This document shows, piece after piece, positions 7,332 to 17,430 of a stretch of DNA of 18,801 bases (the first letter of the stretch is position 1; each line of letters starts with the position of its first letter). Both the position numbers and the translations under genes were made by a program. The notes under the pieces are model-generated. The model saw only the letters and a list, made by a program, of their open reading frames with translations, searched no databases and was not told the DNA's origin. The DNA is from CAZFQG01 sp964520785 (GTDB lineage Bacteria; Planctomycetota; Planctomycetia; Pirellulales; Thermoguttaceae): the NCBI GenBank assembly GCA_964520785.1, contig CAZFQG010000123.1, forward strand, positions 1 to 18,801, read 5' to 3'.

Positions 7332-7824
7332 GCGGCACCTCCTCGTCGAAGAGTCCTTCCTCGCGCAGGGCGCGAAGAAACTCCATTGTCTCCACGTGCA
7401 AGTAGGCGTCGAGCCGTTCGACCACCGGCAGGTCCCGCAAGAGCAGGTTTTCTTGCCGCGAGAAATAGCCCGAGGCCACCCCAAAACCGAGAAGAAAGCA
7501 AACCGAGACGACGCTCAGGTAGGCCAGATACCGATGAAACCAGGTCCGGCGGCGCGGCAGGGAGACGCCGTTCTCCATTTGCACCATCTCCACGGTCGTC
7601 CGCGTGAACGATTCTCCCACCCCCGCCGGCTTGAGTGATTCGAGCATGTTCCAGGCGCGGTCGAGTTCCTGGACGCGGCGGCGGACCTCGGCATTTTCGG
7701 CGATCAGGTCTTCCAGCGCACGCGAGGCGTCCGCGTCCAGCTCGCCGTCGAGGTAGGCCGTCAGCTTCTCGTCGAATTCCGGCGATACCGGGTCGTATCC
7801 GGAAAGCCGCTCGTGGGGCGTCAT
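7318..7824 (-). CDS. single-pass membrane anti-sigma factor
   Basis: Probable inhibitor of the ECF sigma factor encoded just upstream. The 168-residue protein opens with a cytosolic anti-sigma-like domain (EKLTAYLDGELDADASRALE, about residues 19-38) and a helical stretch to residue 60. One membrane helix (about 99-121, YLAYLSVVSVCFLLGFGVAS) and a short periplasmic tail follow (DLPVVERLDAYLHVETMEFL). The HxxxCxxC zinc motif of many ZAS anti-sigma factors is absent, so this is the zinc-less variant. The ATG at 7824 overlaps the sigma stop codon by four bases (ATGA), which suggests matched synthesis of the pair. The in-frame extension to 7995 lies within the sigma gene and is rejected. Function rests on context plus the short N-terminal motif. 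Confidence 0.8.
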   Translation of the reverse strand: MTPHERLSGYDPVSPEFDEKLTAYLDGELDADASRALEDLIAENAEVRRRVQELDRAWNMLESLKPAGVGESFTRTTVEMVQMENGVSLPRRRTWFHRYLAYLSVVSVCFLLGFGVASGYFSRQENLLLRDLPVVERLDAYLHVETMEFLRALREEGLFDEEVPHEAP

Positions 7825-8480
7825 ACCGAACCCTCCGTGGCTGAAAACGAAGGAGGTGCATTGCCCTGCTCGATGTAGGGCTTCAACACGTCCCTGAGGT
7901 TGCTTCTGGCACGGGAAAGGAGCGATTTGACCGCCTGGGGCGTCAACCCCATCGTCTCGGCGATATCGGCGTAACACATCCCCTCGAAACGGCATAGAAG
8001 CACGGCCATTCGTTGGCGTTCGTTGAGTGAATCGATCGCCAGATGAACCATATCCCGCGCCTCGGCCTTGTCGATGGCCCTCGCCGGAATGACGCTGCTG
8101 CTGGCCTGGACGAGGTTCTCCAGCGGGTTTGCCCCCAAGGGACCGCTACCATCCGGCTCGATCCGTGTTTCGCGGCGCCGGGATCGGGTCCGGAGGGCTT
8201 CCATCGCGACGTTGTGCGCGATGGTGAATAACCATGTCGAGAACTTCGCCCCGGCCCGGTAGGTGTGCCGCGCACGAAAGACGCGCAGAAACACCTCCTG
8301 GGTAAGGTCCTCGGCCAAATCGCGGTTACGAACGAGGTGAAAAAGAATGGTCGCGACGCGGTTCTGGTAGCGTCGCATCAGTTCCTCGAACGCGGCCGTA
8401 CTGCCACCGCGGACCTCAACCATGAGGCGGACGTCGGGGTCGCGAAGGGCCCAGGTTTGCGCGGAGGAGTCGGAAACCAT
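7821..8480 (-). CDS. ECF-type RNA polymerase sigma factor
   Basis: An extracytoplasmic-function sigma factor of 219 residues that would direct RNA polymerase to a stress regulon. Region 2 spans about residues 31-97, with AFEELMRRYQNRV, DLAEDLTQEVFLRVF and FSTWLFTIAHNVAMEALR. Region 4 spans about 145-198, with LNERQRMAVLLCRFEGMCYADIAETMGLTPQAVKSLLSRAR and its helix-turn-helix, noted here as two joined motifs. The two regions are joined by a long flexible linker. The ATG at 8480 is chosen because homology begins soon after it. A longer frame to 8663 would place the promoter candidate and untranslated leader inside the gene. It is the first gene of a run of six closely spaced genes and likely regulates that operon. 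Confidence 0.93.
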   Translation of the reverse strand: MVSDSSAQTWALRDPDVRLMVEVRGGSTAAFEELMRRYQNRVATILFHLVRNRDLAEDLTQEVFLRVFRARHTYRAGAKFSTWLFTIAHNVAMEALRTRSRRRETRIEPDGSGPLGANPLENLVQASSSVIPARAIDKAEARDMVHLAIDSLNERQRMAVLLCRFEGMCYADIAETMGLTPQAVKSLLSRARSNLRDVLKPYIEQGNAPPSFSATEGSV

Positions 8481-8522
8481 GAGGAAAAAAAACGAGGACT
8501 TAGGTAAGAGGGCTGCCCTGCC

Positions 8523-8551
8523 ATTATATCCGCCGCCCCAGGGATTGAGAA
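8523..8551 (-). promoter_or_regulatory. candidate promoter of the six-gene sigma operon
   Basis: On the minus strand a perfect TATAAT (8523-8528) lies 17 bases after TTCTCA (8546-8551), which matches four of six consensus -35 positions. It is about 43 bases before the sigma start. The leader has a run of eight T before the ATG and no Shine-Dalgarno. Confidence 0.5.
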
Positions 8552-8695
8552 TGGTGTAAACTTCTTCCGCTAGATAATCTCGTTCGCGAAATTTTTTCAT
8601 TGAACGATCACTTGCGGCCCGCCGGCCATCCGCGAGTCCTCCCAGATTCGCGATATCCGCCAATTACCGAACCGCCCGGCTACTTACCAGTCTCT

Positions 8696-9919
8696 TCAGT
8701 ATTCAAGCGTGCGCATATCGCGGTACGAAACGATCTCCGTCGAGTCCGGTTTTTTGTCCTCTTTCCACCACTGCTGGCGGCGTGACGCGGTCCAATTCTC
8801 CGCAATGCCCATCTCGTCGATCCGCTCGATGATTTCCAGAGCGCTTTGCGGCCGCTCGGCCGGGTCCTTCGCCAGGCACGACATAATCAGCCGCTCCACC
8901 TCTTCGGGAAGCTTCAATTCGACCAACCGCGACAGCGGCGGAGGCTCCGCCGACATATGGTGGGACAGAACGACCATAGTCGTGTCCCCCTCATAGACGG
9001 GTTTTCCCACCAGAAGCCAATGCGCCGTGCATCCGAGCGAATACAAATCGGCGCGGCCGTCCGCCTTGCGAGGGTCGAGTATTTGTTCCGGCGCGATAAA
9101 CCCGGGGGTACCGCAGATGCCGGCTTCCTGCGCCGCGATGGTGTGCGACGAACCGCGGATATCCCTGACCAGACCGAAATCGAGAACCTTGAGGAAATCG
9201 AAGTCGATTCCCTGGCGGCAGACGAACAGGTTCCCCGGCTTGACGTCGCGGTGGATAAGGCCGACCGTGTGCGCCTCGTGCAACGAATGGCATGCCTGCC
9301 GGAGCAGATGGAGCACCCGCTCCACCGGTTGCGGTCCGTGCAACTCGACGAGGGTTCGCAAGTCCAGCCCGTCAAGTAGCTCCATTACGTAGTAGAACGT
9401 GTCCTCGTGCAGGCCGAAATCGTACACGGCGACGGTGTGCGGCGACCGGAGCGCGGCGGTGGCCTTCGCCTCGCGCTGGAATCGGACCAGGAGCCGGTTC
9501 GCCGCGATGGAATCGCCGTCCCCCATACGAGCCCGGCGTATGAGCTTCACCGCGACCGGTCGGGCGAGCATCCGGTGGTGGCCGCGCCACACCTCCCCCA
9601 TGCCCCCCTCGCCGAGCGGCTCTTCGAGTTCGTAGTTGCCGATTTCGCGGACTCGGCCCAAGTTATTCATCAACGAAACGTTCTCGTGGGCCAATTCGTC
9701 CGCCTCGCGGCGCGCCTCGGCGGCCCGCCGGGCGTTGTCGAGAACGAAATTGATCATCACCTCCAGCCTCTCGATCGATTCGTCGGTGACGTCCAAGTAC
9801 ACCAGTTGGTCGAAGTCTCCCTTCACGGTCAAGCTGAGTTGATCCGAAAGCCTCTCGATCCACCGGCGGAGTTCGGAATCCGCGACCCGGTATTTGTCGC
9901 CCTGCGATCGCGCACCCAT
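8696..9919 (-). CDS. cytosolic Ser/Thr protein kinase with HAMP-like N-terminal region
   Basis: A Hanks-type bacterial kinase of 407 residues. An N-terminal segment (about 14-95) resembles a HAMP-type helical signal unit with a coiled coil: WIERLSDQL, GDFDQLV, SIERLEVMINFVLDNARRA and a charged helix. The kinase domain runs from about 96 to 365: glycine loop GEGGMGEV, Lys125 in VAVKLI, HRDVKPGN with Asp225, DFGL with Asp247, GTPGFIAPEQ, and DLYSLGCTAHWLL. All catalytic residues are intact. There is no membrane helix and no PASTA or TPR extension, so it should be soluble. Its ATG is one base after the stop of the H-NOX-like gene, so the two proteins are probably made together and work as sensor and effector. 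The C-terminal 40 residues are charged and unassigned. Confidence 0.93.
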   Translation of the reverse strand: MGARSQGDKYRVADSELRRWIERLSDQLSLTVKGDFDQLVYLDVTDESIERLEVMINFVLDNARRAAEARREADELAHENVSLMNNLGRVREIGNYELEEPLGEGGMGEVWRGHHRMLARPVAVKLIRRARMGDGDSIAANRLLVRFQREAKATAALRSPHTVAVYDFGLHEDTFYYVMELLDGLDLRTLVELHGPQPVERVLHLLRQACHSLHEAHTVGLIHRDVKPGNLFVCRQGIDFDFLKVLDFGLVRDIRGSSHTIAAQEAGICGTPGFIAPEQILDPRKADGRADLYSLGCTAHWLLVGKPVYEGDTTMVVLSHHMSAEPPPLSRLVELKLPEEVERLIMSCLAKDPAERPQSALEIIERIDEMGIAENWTASRRQQWWKEDKKPDSTEIVSYRDMRTLEY

Positions 9920-9920
9920 G

Positions 9921-10484
9921 TCAATCGTCCTCCTCGAACCAGTGGACGACGATCTCGCACTCCTTGTCCCCCTGTTTCATACAGCGGGTTTGCTGGATGG
10001 TGGCCACGTCTCCGTAATGCCGGATCACCAACTGGGCCATCGCCACGTAGTATCCGCACATCCGGTTGGGAGACGCGTAGTGAACCACGATGTGGTTCGG
10101 CCCGGTATCCAGGCGGAATTTCTCCGACACGGCACGCCGCGCCGCCGGTTCCCGCAACGCGGTGGCGAAGGAGTTGTGAATCCGCGGCTGCAGCTCCAGG
10201 AACTCCCGCGCATTCTTACACATGTCGTACCAAGAGCGGAACCGTTCGTAGGTGAAGGAGAAGAATGCTTTCGCGAAGAGGTGCTCCATTTCGATGGGAG
10301 TTTTCTCCAGTACGTTGATCGCCGTGCCGAGGAGCGTTCGCCAATGGAAATCCGAATACGGTTCGTTCATCCGGAATACGAAATCCTCCGGAAGCTCGGC
10401 TACCTCGCGGACTTGCCCCAATGCCTCCGTTCCGCCCTCCTCTTCCACCATTTGCAGCAATACGCGGGGTAACAGGCCGATCAT
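9921..10484 (-). CDS. H-NOX-like heme/NO-sensor-fold protein
   Basis: A 187-residue single-domain protein, the size of a stand-alone H-NOX (heme nitric oxide/oxygen binding) domain. It begins MIGLLPRVLLQMVEEEGG, like the M-x-G start of that family. FLELQPRIHNSF places His103 where the proximal heme ligand lies, and HYASPNR (Tyr136, Ser138, Arg141) resembles the YxSxR propionate-binding motif with one extra residue. The end, CMKQGDKECEIVVHW, has the paired cysteines more typical of V4R-type relatives in the same fold group. It may therefore bind heme/NO or be a heme-less relative. The ATG at 10484 fits the family N-terminus; an upstream in-frame start at 10592 would cover the promoter. Soluble, with no linked output domain; the kinase gene follows after one base. 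Confidence 0.78.
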   Translation of the reverse strand: MIGLLPRVLLQMVEEEGGTEALGQVREVAELPEDFVFRMNEPYSDFHWRTLLGTAINVLEKTPIEMEHLFAKAFFSFTYERFRSWYDMCKNAREFLELQPRIHNSFATALREPAARRAVSEKFRLDTGPNHIVVHYASPNRMCGYYVAMAQLVIRHYGDVATIQQTRCMKQGDKECEIVVHWFEEDD

Positions 10485-10591
10485 ACGTCTTTTCCGGGTG
10501 CAGGGACGCCGGTGCCTGAAAGGGGAACCGACTCCGCGGGATGAATCAGGCGCGGACAGATCACGCTTCCACGCCGCCTTGGTTTGTCCCA

Positions 10592-10620
10592 ATTATAGCG
10601 GACCCCCGACCGGGACACAA
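10592..10620 (-). promoter_or_regulatory. candidate promoter of the H-NOX-like/kinase pair
   Basis: On the minus strand a perfect TATAAT (10592-10597) lies 17 bases after TTGTGT (10615-10620), which shares TTG with the consensus. It would give a leader of about 100 bases before the ATG at 10484. Confidence 0.45.
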
Positions 10621-11128
10621 TCGGGAGGGGTGGGGCCGAACGGACCGCGTCCCCGCTCCAGCCGATTTCGAATCCACAAATTCGGCCGATTCGACTCCGG
10701 CGGAAAACCCGGCGGAAGGACCACGAGGATAGCCCGGCTCCCAGGAACCCGAAGAGCAGGTTGGGGGCCGTCTGGCTGAGAACTTGGCAGCAAAGCGATC
10801 ACAAGCTCGATCAGAAGTTTTGTCGCCTCGGCGGACACGAATACCAACTCCATTCACTGGGTCCTAAACCCATCGCGTATTGAATTATCCGCAAACGCTC
10901 GGTCGAATCGACCTGAATCCGGCCGTCCGAACTCTTTTCCGGGCCCATTCCGGTGCGGAACAAGCCACGGAATCAACGGCTATCACACTTCCGCCGTAGG
11001 CGGATGGAATTCCTCGTCCCATGGCGCGTTTCGCCGCCCGACAATCGAATTGGCCCTCAGTGAGGCACCTATTCGGGGAGTTTCAGCACCACCAAGGACT
11101 ACTCGAGGCGGATACTACGCATGACTGC

Positions 11129-11149
11129 CGGCATCGGAAGACGATGCCG
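11129..11149 (-). terminator. hairpin directly after the second ECF sigma gene
   Basis: CGGCATCG (11129-11136) pairs perfectly over eight bases with CGATGCCG (11142-11149), with a five-base loop, starting three bases past the sigma stop codon. No T-run follows, so it may stabilise the 3' end or act with Rho rather than being an intrinsic terminator. Confidence 0.5.
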
Positions 11150-11152
11150 TCG

Positions 11153-11728
11153 TCACTTGTTCGCTGCGTGCATTTTTAGCGCTCGACCGAGCGCCTTTCG
11201 CGCTCTGGCCAGGAGTCGTTCGACTGCTTTTGGCGTGGTTTCCATCGCGGCGGCCGTGTGTTTCGTGTCGAGTCCTTCGAGATACGACAAGACAACCGCC
11301 ATTCGTTGCCGATCGGGAAGCCCACCGACGGCGACGCGGACCCGCTCTACCCGTTCGCGGTCGGAGAGTACTTGCTCGGGTGAGCGAGCGTCACTGGTCG
11401 AGACCCTGGCACGAAACAGTCCTCTGGAAAAGGAGCGGCGTTTTCGAGAGACGTCGATGCAACGCCGGACGACGATCCGGTAGAGATAGGCGCTAAACGG
11501 GACCTCGGGCCGGTATCGCCCGCTCGCCTCGTACACGCGCAGAAAGGCGTCCTGGACGGCGTCTTCCGCCTGATGCCGGTCGGCCAGAAACCGGTAGGCG
11601 ACGTTCCAGGCGGTTTGCTGGTACCGCAAAACGAGCGCCTCGAAGACGCGCGGATCCCCCTGTGCGACCGCCGACATCAGGGCATGGTCGGTCGTTTCCG
11701 GTTCCGGTTCGGTGGCAGTAAATCCCAT
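11153..11728 (-). CDS. ECF-type RNA polymerase sigma factor (no adjacent anti-sigma gene)
   Basis: A second, different ECF sigma factor of 191 residues. Region 2 spans about 25-97, with DPRVFEALVLRYQQTAWNVA, DRHQAEDAVQDAFLRVYEA and PFSAYLYRIVVRRCIDVSR. Region 4 spans about 128-182, with LPDRQRMAVVLSYLEGLDTK and a helix-turn-helix around TTPKAVERLLARARKALG. The linker is rich in Arg and Ser. No anti-sigma or other partner follows: the next 668 bases hold no convincing gene. It is thus an orphan sigma factor, possibly controlled by transcription or a distant partner. Start is ATG at 11728; a GTG two codons earlier (11734) cannot be excluded. It lies 181 bases from the secA stop and has its own -10 candidate. 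Confidence 0.92.
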   Translation of the reverse strand: MGFTATEPEPETTDHALMSAVAQGDPRVFEALVLRYQQTAWNVAYRFLADRHQAEDAVQDAFLRVYEASGRYRPEVPFSAYLYRIVVRRCIDVSRKRRSFSRGLFRARVSTSDARSPEQVLSDRERVERVRVAVGGLPDRQRMAVVLSYLEGLDTKHTAAAMETTPKAVERLLARARKALGRALKMHAANK

Positions 11729-11784
11729 TCGCACGTCGAGGCGGTTTCCGGGTCGCCATGAATGCTCTTGAATCGCGAGATTGC

Positions 11785-11790
11785 ATTATA
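11785..11790 (-). promoter_or_regulatory. perfect -10 box upstream of the orphan ECF sigma gene
   Basis: TATAAT on the minus strand, 57 bases before the ATG at 11728. The hexamer 17 bases upstream (TTCTTC) is a poor -35, so support is from the -10 only. Confidence 0.35.
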
Positions 11791-11909
11791 CAACGATGGC
11801 GCAGCCGGAAGAAGCGAAAAACGCGGCCCCGCGTGCTTGGGCGAACCGTTCCGACTCGCCGCGTGCCTCCTTTTCCCCGCCAATGGCGGCGCGGCGGAAA
11901 AGCTTCCGT

Positions 11910-15600
<3,691 letters not shown>

Positions 15601-15694
15601 CTGTATATTAAAAAGAGTGCTTATTGTGAGTTTTCTGTTGTTTCGAGAAGAATACACCGCTGCCCCATCACCTCACGGACCACCCCATCGCAGC

Positions 15695-15723
15695 ATTATA
15701 TGTGTTTCCCCCCAGCACGGCAA
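15695..15723 (-). promoter_or_regulatory. candidate promoter of secA
   Basis: On the minus strand TTGCCG (15718-15723, four of six consensus) is followed after exactly 17 bases by a perfect TATAAT (15695-15700). It lies about 95 bases upstream of the secA ATG. The rest of 15601-15887 holds no convincing gene. A second TATAAT on the plus strand (15794-15799) has no -35 and no gene behind it. Confidence 0.55.
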
Positions 15724-15887
15724 GCACCGTTGCTCCCCATCAACACAGGGCTGAGAGCAACCATGGACTACACATGCCATCCCCCCGATAGAGTATAATT
15801 CCGGAGGAATCTAGGTTCGTAAACGCCGAATCGACGCTGAAGCGGTTTCTTAATCGCAAAAAGAGGCAGACGGGCAACGCAGCGACT

Positions 15888-16787
15888 TCAAGCCCCGGCA
15901 CCGAAGATTTTCCAGCGGGAACATCCTTCGCCGGATGGGGGATCCGCGTTCGGCGTCTGCGGAAAGGGAACAATCGTCGGTTCTGTGGGCCCGTCCGCGT
16001 TCTCCATCGACATATCCGCCGTCGTCGTAGCGTGCCGCTGGAGTTCCCAAAGTCGAGCCTGCTTGACGAACGTGTTGAAAAACGCCGTCAACATGCACGC
16101 CTGCAGTCCCGCGTTCCCGTCGAGAAAACCGCCGCGCAAGAGATAGAGCTGGCAGAATCGTAAGAAGGGTCGAATACAGAGGCTTCGGAAAGTAGCCGTT
16201 TTTCCCTGCTCGAAGAGAGTCTCGGCGCCCTGGCGCGTGTAGCGGAGGTACTTGTCAAAATACTGGTCGTAACTGTCAATCGTGTAGTGGAGAAACCGGC
16301 CGCTAAGACGCCCCACCATCCGACGCGGGATGTCGATCTCCTCGTGAACCCGCTGTGGTTTATAGCGGTGCTCCTTGCGGATCAGACGCACGGCCGGGGA
16401 ATTCCACCCCGCATACCTCAGATACAGCCCGAAGAAGTGACAGGCGAAACCGGCGGAGTAGGCGGTGTATTTCGGATTCGGATCATCTAGGACCCGCCGC
16501 ACCGATTCGGCCAGTTCGTCGGTCAACCTTTCATCGGCGTCGATGATCAGCACCCAGGGATGCGCGGCCTGAGGGATTGCCCAGTTCTTAAAGTCTGCTG
16601 GAGAACGGTAATCTCGATGGAGTAATCGACATCCCCCCAACTTATGTATCAAGGCGATCGTCTGATCCGTCGACCCGGAATCGGCGACGAGAATCTCGTC
16701 CGCTACCGAGCGAACCGAACGGATGCATCCGGCGATATGACGCTCTTCATTCTTACATGTGATCAGGACGGTCAGCTTGGCGGCCAT
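15888..16787 (-). CDS. family 2 glycosyltransferase, WaaE/KdtX-like
   Basis: A GT-A fold glycosyltransferase that would add a sugar from a nucleotide donor to a lipopolysaccharide core or other cell-surface glycan on the cytoplasmic face of the membrane. The 299-residue protein opens with LTVLITCKNEERHIAGCIRS, then ADEILVADSGSTDQT and the metal-binding IIDADERL (Asp83 and Asp85). The second half has WNSPAVRLIRKE, VHEEIDI, YFDKYLRYT and YLLRGGFLDGNAGL, the pattern of WaaE/KdtX-type enzymes. The hydrophilic C-terminal 35 residues after ARLWELQRH are not conserved-looking. The ATG at 16787 starts directly at the conserved domain. It lies alone upstream of secA on the same strand (287-base gap). 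The acceptor cannot be read from sequence. Confidence 0.9.
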   Translation of the reverse strand: MAAKLTVLITCKNEERHIAGCIRSVRSVADEILVADSGSTDQTIALIHKLGGCRLLHRDYRSPADFKNWAIPQAAHPWVLIIDADERLTDELAESVRRVLDDPNPKYTAYSAGFACHFFGLYLRYAGWNSPAVRLIRKEHRYKPQRVHEEIDIPRRMVGRLSGRFLHYTIDSYDQYFDKYLRYTRQGAETLFEQGKTATFRSLCIRPFLRFCQLYLLRGGFLDGNAGLQACMLTAFFNTFVKQARLWELQRHATTTADMSMENADGPTEPTIVPFPQTPNADPPSGEGCSRWKIFGAGA

Positions 16788-16797
16788 GGCGCGGACT

Positions 16798-16827
16798 CAT
16801 ATAGTTCAAAAAACCAAGGGTTGCCAA
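16798..16827 (-). promoter_or_regulatory. candidate leaderless promoter of the glycosyltransferase gene
   Basis: On the minus strand TTGGCA (16822-16827, five of six) is followed after 18 bases by TATATG (16798-16803), only ten bases before the ATG. Transcription would start three or four bases before the start codon. The -35 and spacer overlap the terminator stem. Confidence 0.35.
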
Positions 16828-16847
16828 ACAACACCGATAACCCTTGG
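16808..16847 (-). terminator. strong Rho-independent terminator
   Basis: CCAAGGGTT (16814-16822) pairs perfectly over nine bases with AACCCTTGG (16839-16847), with a 16-base loop. On the minus strand the stem is followed at once by six T (16808-16813). It would stop transcription arriving from the right, 20 bases before the glycosyltransferase start, or act as an attenuator for that gene. Confidence 0.7.
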
Positions 16848-17202
16848 AATCGATGTTTTCGCAATAATCGTAATCGTCGTAACGGCCTTCCTAAATTGCA
16901 CAAATTCCAGATGAAAGCGCCAGACCGGGTGAGGATGAGGATTGCTGGCCCGATTGTTACGCTATGCGGGGGGCACCGATCCCACTTTCAGGTCTGGTCG
17001 AAGGTGCCGCCGTGGCGTTAGGACGCGGACGCGGAGGACGCCTTTGGCGCCGGACGGCAGCGCCCCGGCCGTCCCACGATTTGGCCTCGCGGTATTTCGA
17101 GCCACCATTTGGCTTCGGCCGTCTCCGCGCCGAAGAGTAGCGAGGCCAGTTCCGCGAGGTACTCCTGTACGGGTGAACACGGGTAAACGCGGAGGGTAAA
17201 CG
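16848..17202. other. 355-base flank of the intron remnant, no assigned gene
   Basis: Left of the group II intron 3' end. A minus-strand frame (17018-17245) includes the protein-like stretch YLAELASLLFGAETAEAKWW followed by LEIPRGQIVG, and may be a remnant of an interrupted gene, but I do not recognise it and its upper part overlaps domains V/VI. CCAGACC (16920-16926) and GGTCTGG (16991-16997) form a distant inverted repeat. Confidence 0.4.
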
Positions 17203-17203
17203 C
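17171..17203. repeat. three short direct repeats at the intron 3' boundary
   Basis: GGGTGAACAC (17171-17180), GGGTAAACGC (17181-17190) and GGGTAAACGC (17194-17203) follow one another with almost no spacing, right where the group II intron should end. Function unknown. Confidence 0.7.
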
Positions 17204-17280
17204 GACCGGGTCACCCGAGGGGATTACTCTCCCTCGGGTTCCCACAGATCCGGACGTGCTCGCATTAGAGCATCCGGTTC
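17203..17280 (-). ncRNA. group II intron domains V and VI
   Basis: On the minus strand, 17280-17247 forms a 34-base element with the shape of group II domain V: GAACCGGATGCTC pairs with GAGCA, the two-base bulge CG, and TCCGGATC. The usual catalytic triad AGC reads AAC, the third pair is a mismatch, and the loop (TAATGC) is not a GNRA tetraloop. Next to it, ACCCGAGGG pairs perfectly with CCCTCGGGT (17213-17221 and 17231-17239) as domain VI. An unpaired A in GTGACCC is a possible branch point seven or so bases before the inferred 3' end. The degeneracy suggests an inactive ribozyme. Confidence 0.72.
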
Positions 17281-17296
17281 CTCAAAACCATGATTA

Positions 17297-17430
17297 CTAC
17301 GTGCTGCCCGGGTGGTGAATCTTCGGCAGGGGAAGCGGGTACCGCTTCTTCAGCCGATTGAACTGATCCCAGGTCAGGCGGCGCCGTGATTGCGGCGGTC
17401 AAGCCATTTCCGGCAGGCTCGTGTCGGAAT
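17297..17430 (-). pseudogene. C-terminal remnant of a group II intron reverse transcriptase/maturase
   Basis: Directly before domain V the minus strand encodes SRRRLTWDQFNRL followed by KKRYPLPLPKIHHPGST and a TAG at 17297-17299. This is the typical C-terminal end of bacterial intron-encoded proteins. Reading further upstream, this frame meets TGA at 17399-17401. The expected preceding motif (RKWLDRR) is found one base out of frame at about 17394-17412, so a frameshift is present. Homology fades at about 17430 where the RHS sequence begins, so nearly the whole reverse transcriptase is missing. Too short for standard gene finding; recognised by motif and position only. Confidence 0.68.

Larger units (their letters stand above)
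10485..11152. other. 668-base region without a convincing gene
   Basis: It separates the H-NOX-like gene from the second sigma gene. It holds the H-NOX promoter candidate, a small hairpin TCCGCC-GTA-GGCGGA (10990-11004), and the hairpin after the sigma gene. A minus-strand frame of 86 codons (10593-10853) has proline/arginine-rich, non-conserved-looking content and its stop falls inside the TATAAT box, so I do not call it. The stretch 10860-11125 shows nothing else that I recognise. Confidence 0.6.

Noticed and set aside
10593..10853. Minus-strand frame of 86 codons in the 668-base gap
   Set aside because: The stop lies in the TATAAT box of the next unit, composition is Pro/Arg-rich, and no motif or ribosome site supports it.
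15794..15799. Plus-strand TATAAT followed by GGAGGA
   Set aside because: There is no -35 hexamer and no plus-strand gene follows; it faces the end of the glycosyltransferase gene.
17171..17203. Short repeats as plasmid iterons or a CRISPR array
   Set aside because: Only three 10-base units, no spacers, no replication or Cas gene nearby; more simply part of the intron flank.
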